Below, in pieces: positions 51,698 through 60,239 of a DNA stretch of 64,000 nt. The translations under genes and the position numbers were made by a program. Source of the stretch: Pseudomonadota bacterium (GTDB taxonomy: Bacteria; Pseudomonadota; Gammaproteobacteria; Burkholderiales; Chitinibacteraceae); the NCBI GenBank assembly GCA_026399755.1, contig JAPLQI010000035.1:33825-97824 (forward strand). Direction: 5' to 3'. Every line of letters starts with the position of its first letter. Positions within the stretch are counted from its first letter, which is position 1. The notes beneath the pieces are model-generated. The model had not been told where the DNA came from. It saw only the letters and a program-made list of their open reading frames with translations, and did not search any database.

Positions 51698-52483
51698 GTG
51701 AAAATTGATTTCGGAAAAGTTGAAAGATACATTGAAGATAGAGGATTCGGCTTTGTCTCTCATACCTTTGTAGAGTCGCCTTCTAATGAGATATTTTTCC
51801 ACATAAAAAGCGTAAAACGAACTCATCCAGAGTTGGCTCGGGCATTAAGTACCCATAAGGCAGATGAGCCTATATATTTTTGGTATGAATTTGAAACAAC
51901 AGAGAAAGGCCAGCAAGTTCTCCTGATTCTAGATCCAAAAAAAATAAGTAAAGATCACATGAGTAATGCATCAGCTTTCGTCGAGATGATAGAAAAAAGC
52001 TGGATGAATGCAGTGATGCCGCTACCAGAATCGATTAAAAAAGCAACGTTTGATCTTTTACCGCCAAATGAAGTTGATCAATTAGCCGCAAAGAGGAAAA
52101 TTTTAGAAAAAGAAAAAAATAGAAAATACGAAGAAATACAAAAAATAGAAGCTACTAGGCTTCAAAAAATAGCAGATCAGACCGCAGCCCAAAAAGAAGT
52201 GGAAGAAGATGAGTTTCGCAAACTTGTTGCAGATATGTCTACTCTAGGATTTACCCGCAGCAAAGATCTGTCCGCATATATTGTTCGCCATAAGCTTGGT
52301 CATAAATACCCACACATTTCCGGTATTTTACAGATGGCGAACGGGGGCGATGTATGGGATTTTAATGGTGGTTTTCCGTCAAAGATTTATGCAAGGCTGT
52401 GCAGTGAATTAGGACTAATAAATCAAGGATCATCGGCAAGGCCACTGAAATTTACAGCTTACAAAGATATCAATAGGCTCTAA
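51698..52483 (+). CDS. Cold-shock-domain protein with coiled coil and unknown C-terminal domain
   Basis: A 261-residue protein. Residues 1-70 look like a cold-shock (OB-fold) domain: KVERYIEDRGFGFVSHTF has the RNP1-like GFGFV, and EIFFHIKSV the RNP2-like motif, so RNA or single-stranded DNA binding is likely. Residues about 120-185 are a highly charged coiled coil (AKRKILEKEKNRKYEEIQK). The last 80 residues form a separate domain (LSAYIVRHKLGHKYPHISGILQM, DVWDFNGGFPSKIYARLCSELGL) that I do not recognise. I use GTG 51698 (MKIDFGKVERY) preceded by AGGGAA; ATG 51659 adds 13 unlike residues. AT-rich compared with neighbours, suggesting transfer. Confidence 0.65.
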   Translation: MKIDFGKVERYIEDRGFGFVSHTFVESPSNEIFFHIKSVKRTHPELARALSTHKADEPIYFWYEFETTEKGQQVLLILDPKKISKDHMSNASAFVEMIEKSWMNAVMPLPESIKKATFDLLPPNEVDQLAAKRKILEKEKNRKYEEIQKIEATRLQKIADQTAAQKEVEEDEFRKLVADMSTLGFTRSKDLSAYIVRHKLGHKYPHISGILQMANGGDVWDFNGGFPSKIYARLCSELGLINQGSSARPLKFTAYKDINRL

Positions 52484-52559
52484 CAACTGACTCTGCCGAT
52501 ACAGCACGGCAGGTTGGGCTAAAGCTGTAGCAGCTCAATATTTCAATATGCCTAAGAAT

Positions 52560-52586
52560 GTTGGGCTGATAAGTCACTAGCCCAAC
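52560..52586. repeat. 27-bp palindromic repeat, copy 1
   Basis: GTTGGGCT-N11-AGCCCAAC. An identical 27-bp sequence lies at 52966-52992, so the two copies flank the 121-residue gene. A related AGGTTGGGCT half lies at about 52511-52520. Confidence 0.8.
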
Positions 52587-52942
52587 CTACCGTGCTTCGT
52601 GTCGTTTGAGTTGTCGATCCCCACGTTAATAACATTCACAATTTGGATAACTGTGATGTTTTCACCGGAAATTTTGTTTCCGTTAATCGTCACATGTTTA
52701 TCTATCTTCTTTGTATTGCCAGTGCCGCTCTTCATCCGCTCATATAGCCAAGATGCAAACAGACTTACTCCAACTGCTGATGAGAAACTAAGAAATAACT
52801 CCACCAGTTTTGGCGCGTCAAGAACAGAATCAAAAGCCATTTCGACTGGCTTGTGGCTGTAAGTAAGTCCGTCGACAGTGTTGAGGAATGAAACGATATC
52901 AATACTTTTGTCATAGATCGAAAATGAAACGGGTTTGTTCAT
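52577..52942 (-). CDS. Unknown single-helix membrane protein (121 residues)
   Basis: A 121-residue protein with one likely membrane helix (about residues 48-67, LFLSFSSAVGVSLFASWLY) followed by a Lys-rich stretch and a C-terminal beta-rich segment (KHVTINGNKISGENITVIQIVNVINVG). Its last codons lie within the palindromic repeat at 52560-52586, so the repeat supplies the stop codon. The reading start ATG 52942 is not well supported by a ribosome site. I do not recognise the family. With identical 27-bp repeats on both sides, it looks like a separately acquired unit. Confidence 0.5.
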   Translation of the reverse strand: MNKPVSFSIYDKSIDIVSFLNTVDGLTYSHKPVEMAFDSVLDAPKLVELFLSFSSAVGVSLFASWLYERMKSGTGNTKKIDKHVTINGNKISGENITVIQIVNVINVGIDNSNDTKHGRLG

Positions 52943-52965
52943 TGGTCGCTCACTACGCTCGCTAG

Positions 52966-52992
52966 GTTGGGCTGATAAGTCACTAGCCCAAC
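52966..52992. repeat. 27-bp palindromic repeat, copy 2
   Basis: Identical over 27 bp to 52560-52586 (GTTGGGCT-N11-AGCCCAAC), in the same orientation and 406 bp apart, just upstream of the 121-residue gene. Confidence 0.8.
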
Positions 52993-53049
52993 CATACTTC
53001 TCTTGTTAAGAATCTAAATATCAGATGTGTTACGTCTTAGTTCCATATA

Positions 53050-53244
53050 TTACTTACTGGAAGGAGGCGCATTACCTCGCCCGCCGCCCGATGGATTCCC
53101 TGTGGTACTCGGCCAGCCACCGGGTTGACCACTCCCTTTACCTCCACTACTCGACCCACCTTTGGAGCCGCCAGTGCTCCCACCGCTACCGCCCGTGTTT
53201 CCACTGCTGCCGCCCTTACCTCCACCGCCACTGCCTTTGCTCAT
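53050..53244 (-). CDS. Small Gly/Ser-rich protein
   Basis: A 64-residue protein beginning MSKGSGGGGKGG and made almost entirely of Gly, Ser, Lys, Asn and Pro (SGGSTGGSKGGSSSGG), ending in NAPPSSK. GAAGGTGA lies 6 bases before the chosen ATG at 53244, giving a good ribosome site; the ORF track starts 13 codons earlier. It is low-complexity and without a signal peptide. Its function is unknown; it may be a disordered protein or, less likely, a frame that is open only because of the GC-rich repeats. Confidence 0.45.
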   Translation of the reverse strand: MSKGSGGGGKGGSSGNTGGSGGSTGGSKGGSSSGGKGSGQPGGWPSTTGNPSGGGRGNAPPSSK

Positions 53245-53474
53245 TTGAGTCACCTTCACGATAAGCCGGATTAAAAGGGCCAACGCCGGTCCGGCAACGA
53301 CGTAGACGCCTATAAGTATTAGCCCAATACACTGGGCTTTGCTCGTCGCCGCTAAGAAAGTCAGTCCGGTGGGCTTTTTCTAAACCCCATTAACTGACTC
53401 CCGCTCCCGCCTCCCGCAAAATCCTTTGTGTATGCCATCACGACCGGCTAATTCACTCACACAAAGGGCATCCC

Positions 53475-53984
53475 ATGAAAATCACTTTATGTTTTCCATT
53501 CACCACCGCTGCTGGCGTTCGTATTGAGTCGCTGGAATTGCCACGTCCCAAGCGTAGCGATTTAAAGGCGGCGCAAAAATTTAGCGATGATGCGATTGAT
53601 CAAGAAGACTTTTTGTTCTGCCGCCTTACTGGGCTGGTGGTGGAAGACCTTGATCAATTGGAAGTGGCAGACAATAAGGCGCTCTCCGATGCCTTTCAGG
53701 CCATGGCAGTGGCGGAGAAAACCCTGCAGTCGCTGGACGATATTCTGCTGTTGGTACTACGGCTACAGTTATCTGAAATTGATGCGCTAGAAATGGATGA
53801 TTGTTTTTTCTGGGTAGGGGCAATGGCCGAGCTGGGGCTAACCACCAGCCACATGATGATCTCCGTCAACGACATCTCAGAGATGCGTGAGGTATTTAAT
53901 GGGCTGCTTTTCGGGCAGCATGAAATGCTGCGGAAAATGATGGAAAATGCAGTCAATTCGTTTGTCGCGCGGCGATTCATTTGA
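53475..53984 (+). CDS. Orphan phage tail assembly chaperone-like protein
   Basis: A 169-residue protein whose first half resembles the phage tail assembly chaperones of the gpE/gp41 class (Phage_TAC_7-like): LELPRPKRSDLKAAQKF followed by FLFCRLTGLVVEDLDQLEVADNKALSDAF. The second half (DDILLLVLRLQ, CFFWVGAMAELGL) is less clear. AAAGGG precedes the ATG, and an imperfect CCTTTGTGT...ACACAAAGG dyad lies upstream. No other phage gene is within the window, so this is either a prophage relic or a host-adopted single gene. It converges on narL with an 18-bp gap. Confidence 0.65.
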   Translation: MKITLCFPFTTAAGVRIESLELPRPKRSDLKAAQKFSDDAIDQEDFLFCRLTGLVVEDLDQLEVADNKALSDAFQAMAVAEKTLQSLDDILLLVLRLQLSEIDALEMDDCFFWVGAMAELGLTTSHMMISVNDISEMREVFNGLLFGQHEMLRKMMENAVNSFVARRFI

Positions 53985-54002
53985 CGCCATGTGATACAAC
54001 CG

Positions 54003-54656
54003 CTACCCCAGCTTGATCCCTTGCTCCACCGCCCAAATCGCCGCTTCCAGCCGTGAGCGGAAGTTTAGTTTTCTGAGCAGGCTTTTCACGTGCACTTTCA
54101 CTGTGCCTTCCGCAATCCCCAGTTCTCTGCCGACCAATTTATTGGATAGGCCATTGGCAAGGCAGCCAAGGATTTCTCGTTCCCGTTCGGTAAGGGATGC
54201 CATCATGGCGTTGCGCTCGCTGCCGTCGTCTTCGCGCATCGCTAGGGCAAGGACGCGGCCTAGGCGTTCGGGAATCGCCATTTGGCCGTCCAGCGCTTCG
54301 GCAAGGCTGGCAATGATTTCTTCTGGCTCCATATCTTTCAGCAAATAACCATCAGCACCGGCCCTCACTGCGGCAACCAGATCGGATGATTGATCGGATA
54401 CGGTGAGCATTACCACCCGTGAGTCCAGATCAAGTTCTTTAATGGCGCGCAGCGTGGCAATGCCATCCATTTCTTTCATATTTAAATCTAAGATTACTAG
54501 GTCTGGATTTTGGGCTGCAACCAGCACAAGGCCTTCTGCTCCGCTGGCCGCTTCGCCGATAACATTAAAACGGCTATCTAAAGCCAAAAGCTGCACCACG
54601 CCTTTACGGAATAGGGGGTGATCGTCGATGACGACGACGGAATATCTATCGCTCAT
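54003..54656 (-). CDS. narL: Nitrate/nitrite response regulator NarL
   Basis: A 217-residue NarL/FixJ-family regulator: receiver domain (acidic IDDHPLF, phospho-Asp in VILDLNMKEMDG, Lys in LLKDMEPEE) and a C-terminal LuxR-type HTH (LTEREREILGCLANGLSNKLVGRELGIAEGTVKVHVKSLL). It is paired with NarX, whose stop overlaps its start by 4 bp. It probably controls the divergent nap operon and perhaps ccm and moaA according to nitrate. Confidence 0.92.
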   Translation of the reverse strand: MSDRYSVVVIDDHPLFRKGVVQLLALDSRFNVIGEAASGAEGLVLVAAQNPDLVILDLNMKEMDGIATLRAIKELDLDSRVVMLTVSDQSSDLVAAVRAGADGYLLKDMEPEEIIASLAEALDGQMAIPERLGRVLALAMREDDGSERNAMMASLTEREREILGCLANGLSNKLVGRELGIAEGTVKVHVKSLLRKLNFRSRLEAAIWAVEQGIKLG

Positions 54657-56503
54657 AGCGCATTTCCTTCGGCCACTGAGAATGGCGTTTTAGGGGTGAA
54701 TTGTAAGGAGATAAGGGTGCCATTGGGCTGTTGGCGGGTGATGCTTAGCTGGCCTTGTAAGCTATTAGCGCGGTCTCGCATAATGCCTAGGCCGTAATGT
54801 TGCTTTTTGTCGGGATGATCGTCGATGCCGCAGCCGTCATCTTGAACGGTGACCAAAATGGTGCTCTTTTGCCATACCAGCGTGACCCAAGCGTGCTGTG
54901 CATGGGCGTGGCGCTCGATATTGGCGAGCGCTTCACGCACGATTTGTAAAATATGGATTTCTTCGTGTGCACTCAGCTCAACCCCCATTAGGTGATTCTC
55001 TAAAATGACCGGATGGGCCGCACGCTCTGCGAATTCGCTTACGGTTTGTTCGAGTGCCTCAGCCAGCCCGCGCTCGTGCATTTGTAGGCGAAAGGTGTTG
55101 AGTAATTCGCGTAGCTGGCGGTAAGCATCATTTAAGCCTTGGCGTAGTTCAGTGAGCACAGCTTGGGCGGTGTCGCTGCGGGCGGATTCGGGGAGTTCAT
55201 TTTGTAATCTAAGTACTTGGATTTTTAAATAGGATAAAGATTGTGCTAAAGAGTCGTGCAGCTCACGTGCAATCACCGAGCGCTCTTCGTGCAAGGCTAA
55301 GCGATGCAGGGATTGCGTGCGCTTGGCATTGGCGAGAGCCGTACCAATTTGCCGCGCCACAGCTTCCAGCAATTGCTGCTGCCAGTCGGCTAATTTCTGT
55401 GCTGGTTTGAGTTGAATCGGCATGATGCCGTAATTTTTTCGGCCGTCACTGAGTTGAAAAACAGGGTAATCGGTGGATTGGGCGGGGGTATTTGTGGCGT
55501 CGCTACAGCTTGCGCAGGCTTTTTGATTGCAGTGCTCGCTCGGCCTGTTCGGCATCATGGCAAAGCGAAATGCCAGCGGAGCTTGCTCGGTTTCTGTGAT
55601 GCAAATGGCGGCGTGTTCTAGCTCGATCACGCTGCCTAAATCGCTAAGGACTTGATCAAAGGTCGTTTGGTCGGGTTCTTGATCAGAGAGGCGCTGTTTA
55701 ATGCGATAGAGCAGCTCTAGGCTGTGCTGGTTCTGAGATAGGGCCTTGGTTTTCTCGCTGACGCGCGATTCTAATTCGGCAATGCCACGGGCTAATTCGG
55801 CCACCATATGGTTGATGGCTTGGCCAAGTTGGGTAATTTCACCCGCGCCCTGCTCTGGTGCGCGCACGTTTAAATCGCCGTTTCTAATCTTGCTGGCGGC
55901 GTGTGCCATAGCAATTAAGGGCTGAGTTACCCGCAGAGATAGCCAGCGTAAAGTTCCTAGCAGGACTAAAAGCATAATGCCCAAAGCAATCCATTGAATA
56001 CGCCCCAGCCAGAGTAGGCGGGTTTCGTGCTTGGCTTCGATGGCCGCGACATAAGTATCAATTAAGGAAACAAAACGAATTGCTTTGGGGAGTAGGCTGC
56101 CATCGTGTTCGCTATTGAGTTGCGATAGTTCATTTTTAACGTCGGTACGCCAGGTCATTTCCATGCGGTTGTAGCTCACGCGTACCGGATCATCGGCTTG
56201 ATTAGGTAGATTATTCAGTAGCGTGGGGTGGTAAAGGCGTTGCTCAAATTCATCAATCACTTCTTGCAATAGGGGGCGACTGCCGGGAACTGGGGCTGGC
56301 GGGGATTCGTGGGTGGCGACGATCAAATACACTTGCTTACGTAAGGAGCCAGCCAGATTAATTGCCGCGCCTTCGCCTGTGGAGCGCACAACCGTGCTCC
56401 AGCTCATAAAAAACGCCAGAAATGCGGGCAAAACCATGAGTAATAACGCGCGGGTAATAAATTGCAAAATCGACGCTTGGCGGAAATAGTCCCCAATACG
56501 CAT
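54653..56503 (-). CDS. narX: Nitrate/nitrite sensor histidine kinase NarX
   Basis: A 616-residue inner-membrane sensor: helix near 15-36, periplasmic nitrate-sensing domain, helix near 165-185 (IQWIALGIMLLVLLGTL), HAMP, a GAF-like central module with a Cys cluster (CNQKACASC) as in NarX/NarQ, then HisKA_3 with the His in VIARELHDSLAQSLSYL and HATPase (DDGCGIDD, HYGLGIMRDRA). The start is ATG 56503 with GGAGG 8 bases upstream; the ORF-track start at 56554 is upstream of this. It forms an operon with narL and is divergent from napF. Confidence 0.92.
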   Translation of the reverse strand: MRIGDYFRQASILQFITRALLLMVLPAFLAFFMSWSTVVRSTGEGAAINLAGSLRKQVYLIVATHESPPAPVPGSRPLLQEVIDEFEQRLYHPTLLNNLPNQADDPVRVSYNRMEMTWRTDVKNELSQLNSEHDGSLLPKAIRFVSLIDTYVAAIEAKHETRLLWLGRIQWIALGIMLLVLLGTLRWLSLRVTQPLIAMAHAASKIRNGDLNVRAPEQGAGEITQLGQAINHMVAELARGIAELESRVSEKTKALSQNQHSLELLYRIKQRLSDQEPDQTTFDQVLSDLGSVIELEHAAICITETEQAPLAFRFAMMPNRPSEHCNQKACASCSDATNTPAQSTDYPVFQLSDGRKNYGIMPIQLKPAQKLADWQQQLLEAVARQIGTALANAKRTQSLHRLALHEERSVIARELHDSLAQSLSYLKIQVLRLQNELPESARSDTAQAVLTELRQGLNDAYRQLRELLNTFRLQMHERGLAEALEQTVSEFAERAAHPVILENHLMGVELSAHEEIHILQIVREALANIERHAHAQHAWVTLVWQKSTILVTVQDDGCGIDDHPDKKQHYGLGIMRDRANSLQGQLSITRQQPNGTLISLQFTPKTPFSVAEGNAL

Positions 56504-56701
56504 AAGCCCTACCTCCAAATTTCCACGCCATCTATCGCCCTGAGAGCGGGGCATTTAGCCGATCAGAATATTCACTACTTAATCTGATGGGCTTGGTGCC
56601 GAAACTGAGCCTGCCTTGGCGTGGGGTAGCAAAACATAGCCTAATCGCCCGAAGTTTGCCATGTACTTTGAACAAGGCGCAGGGCTTCGTATTGTTTTGC
56701 T

Positions 56702-56717
56702 TACCACTTAGGAGGTA
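56702..56717. promoter_or_regulatory. Candidate NarL/NarP 7-2-7 site upstream of napF
   Basis: TACCACT-TA-GGAGGTA is two inverted heptamers with 2-bp spacing, each matching the NarL/NarP consensus (TACYYMT) at six of seven positions. It lies 101 bp upstream of the napF start, in the 314-bp divergent narX/napF region. No FNR dyad was found beside it. Confidence 0.5.
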
Positions 56718-56817
56718 GTGGCTTGCTTGCGTCTACGGCTTACACCTCTAAAGAGGCATTGTATGTATTACAAGTCCGGCCTAATCTTTAAGCTTACTAT
56801 TTAAATTAGCTGCCGCA

Positions 56818-57297
56818 GTGGACCCTTCCCGTCGCAATTTACTTTTTGGCCGTCGTCCGCAAACGCCTACTGCGCCGCGCCCCCCTTGGGCAACGGCGCG
56901 TTTTTTGGATCGCTGCACACGCTGTGGTGATTGTGCCTCTGCCTGTCCTACTCAAATTATTAAGGTAGGCGAGGGTGGTTTTCCGATTGTGGATTTTGCG
57001 CAGGCTGAATGTACTTTTTGTGGTGATTGCGCGCGCGCCTGTACGCCTTTGGCCCTCGATCAAAGCATCAGCCCCCCTTGGAAAATTTACGCAGAAATAA
57101 ATAGCAGCTGCTTGGCCGATCGCGGTGTTGAATGCCGGATTTGCGGTGAGGTCTGTGATGAGCAGGCGATTCGTTTTCAGCTTGCCGTTGGCAAAGTCGC
57201 CCATCCCCTTGTTAATGCTGAGCAATGTACTGGCTGTGGTGCCTGTGTTTCATCTTGCCCAAGCCAGAGCATTCGTTTGTTGGAGTTGATCGCATGA
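56818..57297 (+). CDS. napF: Ferredoxin-type protein NapF
   Basis: A 159-residue cytoplasmic iron-sulfur protein of the nitrate reductase operon, thought to act with NapA maturation. Three [4Fe-4S] motifs are visible: CTRCGDCASACP, CTFCGDCARACT and CTGCGACVSSCP, plus an extra CRICGEVC. The N-terminus DPSRRNLLFGR is NapF-like. The start is GTG at 56818 with no clear ribosome site, so initiation may be weak. Its TGA overlaps the napD ATG. Confidence 0.94.
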   Translation: MDPSRRNLLFGRRPQTPTAPRPPWATARFLDRCTRCGDCASACPTQIIKVGEGGFPIVDFAQAECTFCGDCARACTPLALDQSISPPWKIYAEINSSCLADRGVECRICGEVCDEQAIRFQLAVGKVAHPLVNAEQCTGCGACVSSCPSQSIRLLELIA

Positions 57298-57575
57298 ATA
57301 TTTTTAGCCTTGTGATTCGGGCGGTTCCCGATCATTTAGAAGAAGTAAAAGCGGCGGTGCTTGCTGTGCAAGGGGTGGAGTTACATCTTGAGCACGAGGG
57401 GCGGCTGATTATCACTATCGAGGATGTGCCAGGTGTTCGATCCTCTGATCTGCTTACGCAAATTCAAGAAATTCCCCACGTTGCATCGGCCACGCTGGCT
57501 TATGAATATTGTGACGAAGAAATGCCACCACCCCCTTCATTGAAATCAAAAAAATCTGAGGAGCGCTTATCATGA
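57294..57575 (+). CDS. napD: NapA signal-peptide-binding chaperone NapD
   Basis: A small cytoplasmic chaperone that binds the NapA twin-arginine signal until the Mo cofactor is inserted. The 93-residue product has the ferredoxin-like fold of NapD ([38 protein letters not shown]). The true start is ATG 57294, coupled to napF by an ATGA overlap; the ORF track's 57225 start lies within napF. Its stop overlaps the napA start in the same way. The C-terminal tail is Pro/Lys/Ser-rich. Confidence 0.93.
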   Translation: MNIFSLVIRAVPDHLEEVKAAVLAVQGVELHLEHEGRLIITIEDVPGVRSSDLLTQIQEIPHVASATLAYEYCDEEMPPPPSLKSKKSEERLS

Positions 57576-60112
57576 GCTTGGATCGTCGTGAGTTTATTAA
57601 AATATCTGCTGTCGCTGCTGCGGTAGCCAGCGCAGGCATTCCCCTCGCAAATGCTGCGCCCAAACCCATGCCAGCAACGGCGGGTGATGGTAAAAGCGCC
57701 ATTCGCTGGGATAAAGCACCCTGTCGGTTCTGTGGTACGGGCTGTGCGGTGCTGGTGGGAACGCAAGATGGCCGAGTGGTGGCGACGCAGGGGGACCCCG
57801 ATGCCGAAGTTAATCGTGGACTAAACTGCGTGAAAGGCTATTTTCTTTCCAAAATCATGTACGGCGAAGATCGCTTAACTCAGCCTTTGCTGCGTAAGAA
57901 AAATGGCCAATATGATAAAGAAGGTGAATTTACCCCAGTGAGTTGGGATGAAGCCTTCGATATTATGGAAAAGAAATGGAAAGAAGCGCTTAAAACCAGT
58001 GGGCCAGAATCGGTCGCCATGTTTGGCTCGGGCCAGTGGACGATTTATGAGGGTTATGCTGCCGTTAAGCTAATGAAAGCCGGGTTTAGATCCAATAATA
58101 TTGATCCAAATGCTCGCCATTGTATGGCCAGCGCGGTGACCGGCTTTATGCGTACCTTTGGTATGGATGAGCCGATGGGCTGTTACGATGATATCGAAGT
58201 GGCCGATGCCTTTGTGCTTTGGGGCTCGAATATGGCCGAAATGCACCCGATTTTATGGAGCCGGATTACCGATCGACGTTTATCTAATCCCAAAGTAAAA
58301 GTCGCTGTGTTATCGACTTACGAGCATCGCTCTTTTGAATTGGCCGATATTGGCTATGGCTTGGTATTTACCCCGCAAACTGATTTGGCAATGATGAATT
58401 TTATTTGCCATCACATCATCAAAACCGGTCGTGTGAATCAGAAGTTTGTAAAAGATCACTGTAATTTCAAAATTGGCGAAACGGATATTGGTTATGGCCT
58501 GCGCCCGAATAATCCGCTAGAAGTGAATGCCAAATCGAATGGTTACCCTGATGCGTCAGGCAAACCAAAGAATAATCCAAATGATATGAAAGACGGCTCG
58601 TTTGAGCAGTTTTCAAAATTTGTATCCGATTACACAGTCGATAAAGTCAGCAAGCTTTGTGGTATTCCGGAAGACCGCCTGATTGCGCTGGCTGAGCTCT
58701 ACGCCGATCCTAAAATCAAAGTGACTTCGTTCTGGACCATGGGCTTTAATCAGCACACCCGTGGCACATGGGCGAACAATATGATTTACAACATCCATTT
58801 GCTGACGGGTAAAATCGCCGAGCCGGGCAATAGCCCATTCTCGCTGACCGGCCAGCCTTCGGCCTGTGGTACGGCGCGTGAAGTGGGTACTTTTGCTCAC
58901 CGCCTGCCTGCCGATATGGTAGTGACTAATCCTGAACACCGTAAACATGCCGAAGAAATCTGGCGTATCCCTGAGGGCACTATCCCCGGCAAAATTGGTT
59001 TACACGCCGTGGCAATGGCGCGGGCGATTAAAGACGGCAAGGTGAAAGTCTATTGGCAGATGTGTAATAACAATATGCAGGCTGGCCCGAATATTAATGA
59101 AGAGCTGTACCCTGGCTGGCGCAGGCCAGACACCTTTATTGTGGTGTCTGATCCTTATCCAACCGCCTCGACCTTGGCGGCCGATCTGATCTTGCCGACC
59201 GCGATGTGGGTAGAGAAAGAGGGCGGCTTTGGCAATGCAGAGCGCCGTACTCAGCTGTGGCGTCAGCAGGTGAATGCACCTGGCGAGGCTAAATCAGATT
59301 TGTGGCAGCTGATGCAATTTGCCAAGCGCTTTAAGGTGGAAGACGTTTGGCCTGCCGATTTGATCGCGAAACAACCGGCAGTTAAAGGCAAAACGTTGTA
59401 CGACGTGCTGTATGTGAATGGCAATGTCGATAAATTTAAAGCGGCGGATCAATTCAAGGGCTTTGAAAACGTTGAGGCTAAACTAGCTGGGTTTTATATT
59501 CAGAAAGGCTTGTTTGAAGAGTACGCCCAGTTTGGTCGCGGCCATGGTCACGATTTAGCACCGTTTGATCTCTATCACCAAGTGCGCGGCTTGCGTTGGC
59601 CTGTGGTGAATGGCAAAGAAACCAAATGGCGCTATCGTGAAGGCTACGATACTTACGTGAAAAAAGGCGAGGGCGTGCGTTTCTACGGTAATAAAGATGG
59701 CCGCGCCAATATTATTGCCCTGCCATACCAAGCGCCGCCGGAAATGCCTGATGCTAACTTTGATATGTGGCTCTGTACGGGGCGTGTATTAGAACATTGG
59801 CATACCGGAACCATGACCCGTCGCGTGCCTGAGTTACATAAAGCCGTGCCAGAAGCAATGGTGTTTATGAATCCGAACGACGCTAAAAAACGCGGCTTGC
59901 AGCGCGGTATGTTAGTGAAAGTATCGTCACGTCGTGGCGACATCCAAGCTCGCTTAGAAACGCGTGGCCGCAATAAGCCACCGATGGGGCTGATTTTTAT
60001 CCCCTTCTTTGACGAAGGCCGTTTGGTGAATAAGCTGACGCTGGACGCGACTTGCCCGATTTCTAAGCAAACCGACTACAAGAAATGTGCGGTGAAAGTG
60101 GTCAAGGCTTAG
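57572..60112 (+). CDS. napA: Periplasmic nitrate reductase catalytic subunit NapA
   Basis: A Mo-bis-MGD enzyme that reduces nitrate to nitrite in the periplasm. The 846-residue product begins with a Tat signal ([19 protein letters not shown]). It has the [4Fe-4S] motif [10 protein letters not shown] with a fourth Cys in GLNCVKGYF, the Mo-ligating Cys in [13 protein letters not shown], and [11 protein letters not shown] and the C-terminal [16 protein letters not shown]. Length fits NapA (about 830). It is translationally coupled to napD, and napB follows 127 bp later after a palindromic repeat. Confidence 0.97.
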   Translation: MSLDRREFIKISAVAAAVASAGIPLANAAPKPMPATAGDGKSAIRWDKAPCRFCGTGCAVLVGTQDGRVVATQGDPDAEVNRGLNCVKGYFLSKIMYGEDRLTQPLLRKKNGQYDKEGEFTPVSWDEAFDIMEKKWKEALKTSGPESVAMFGSGQWTIYEGYAAVKLMKAGFRSNNIDPNARHCMASAVTGFMRTFGMDEPMGCYDDIEVADAFVLWGSNMAEMHPILWSRITDRRLSNPKVKVAVLSTYEHRSFELADIGYGLVFTPQTDLAMMNFICHHIIKTGRVNQKFVKDHCNFKIGETDIGYGLRPNNPLEVNAKSNGYPDASGKPKNNPNDMKDGSFEQFSKFVSDYTVDKVSKLCGIPEDRLIALAELYADPKIKVTSFWTMGFNQHTRGTWANNMIYNIHLLTGKIAEPGNSPFSLTGQPSACGTAREVGTFAHRLPADMVVTNPEHRKHAEEIWRIPEGTIPGKIGLHAVAMARAIKDGKVKVYWQMCNNNMQAGPNINEELYPGWRRPDTFIVVSDPYPTASTLAADLILPTAMWVEKEGGFGNAERRTQLWRQQVNAPGEAKSDLWQLMQFAKRFKVEDVWPADLIAKQPAVKGKTLYDVLYVNGNVDKFKAADQFKGFENVEAKLAGFYIQKGLFEEYAQFGRGHGHDLAPFDLYHQVRGLRWPVVNGKETKWRYREGYDTYVKKGEGVRFYGNKDGRANIIALPYQAPPEMPDANFDMWLCTGRVLEHWHTGTMTRRVPELHKAVPEAMVFMNPNDAKKRGLQRGMLVKVSSRRGDIQARLETRGRNKPPMGLIFIPFFDEGRLVNKLTLDATCPISKQTDYKKCAVKVVKA

Positions 60113-60120
60113 GCGTGTAT

Positions 60121-60176
60121 GGTGGGTGCATCCCGCCAAATTACTTGGAATAAATGGCGGGTTTCACCCGCCCTAC
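60121..60176. repeat. REP-like palindrome between napA and napB
   Basis: GGTGGGTGCATCCCGCC faces GGCGGGTTTCACCCGCCCTAC, another copy of the family best preserved at 47683. It lies 8 bp after the napA stop and 63 bp before napB, so it is likely present in the nap mRNA, where it could alter the stability or stoichiometry of the two parts. Confidence 0.8.
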
Positions 60177-60239
60177 GAATGGGTGAGGGATAAATGGCGC
60201 GGGGTGATCGGGCCATTTATTCATCCAAAGGAGAAAAAA

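Noticed and set aside
52478-52992. Integron attC sites around the 121-residue gene
   Set aside because: GCTCTAACAA, GTTGGGC and GCCCAAC words resemble attC core sites, but the spacing is too short or the pairing poor, and no integron integrase is in the window.
53025-53264. 79-codon plus-strand ORF opposite the Gly-rich gene
   Set aside because: Its His/Ser/Arg-rich composition is simply the complement of Gly/Ser-rich codons; no ribosome site.
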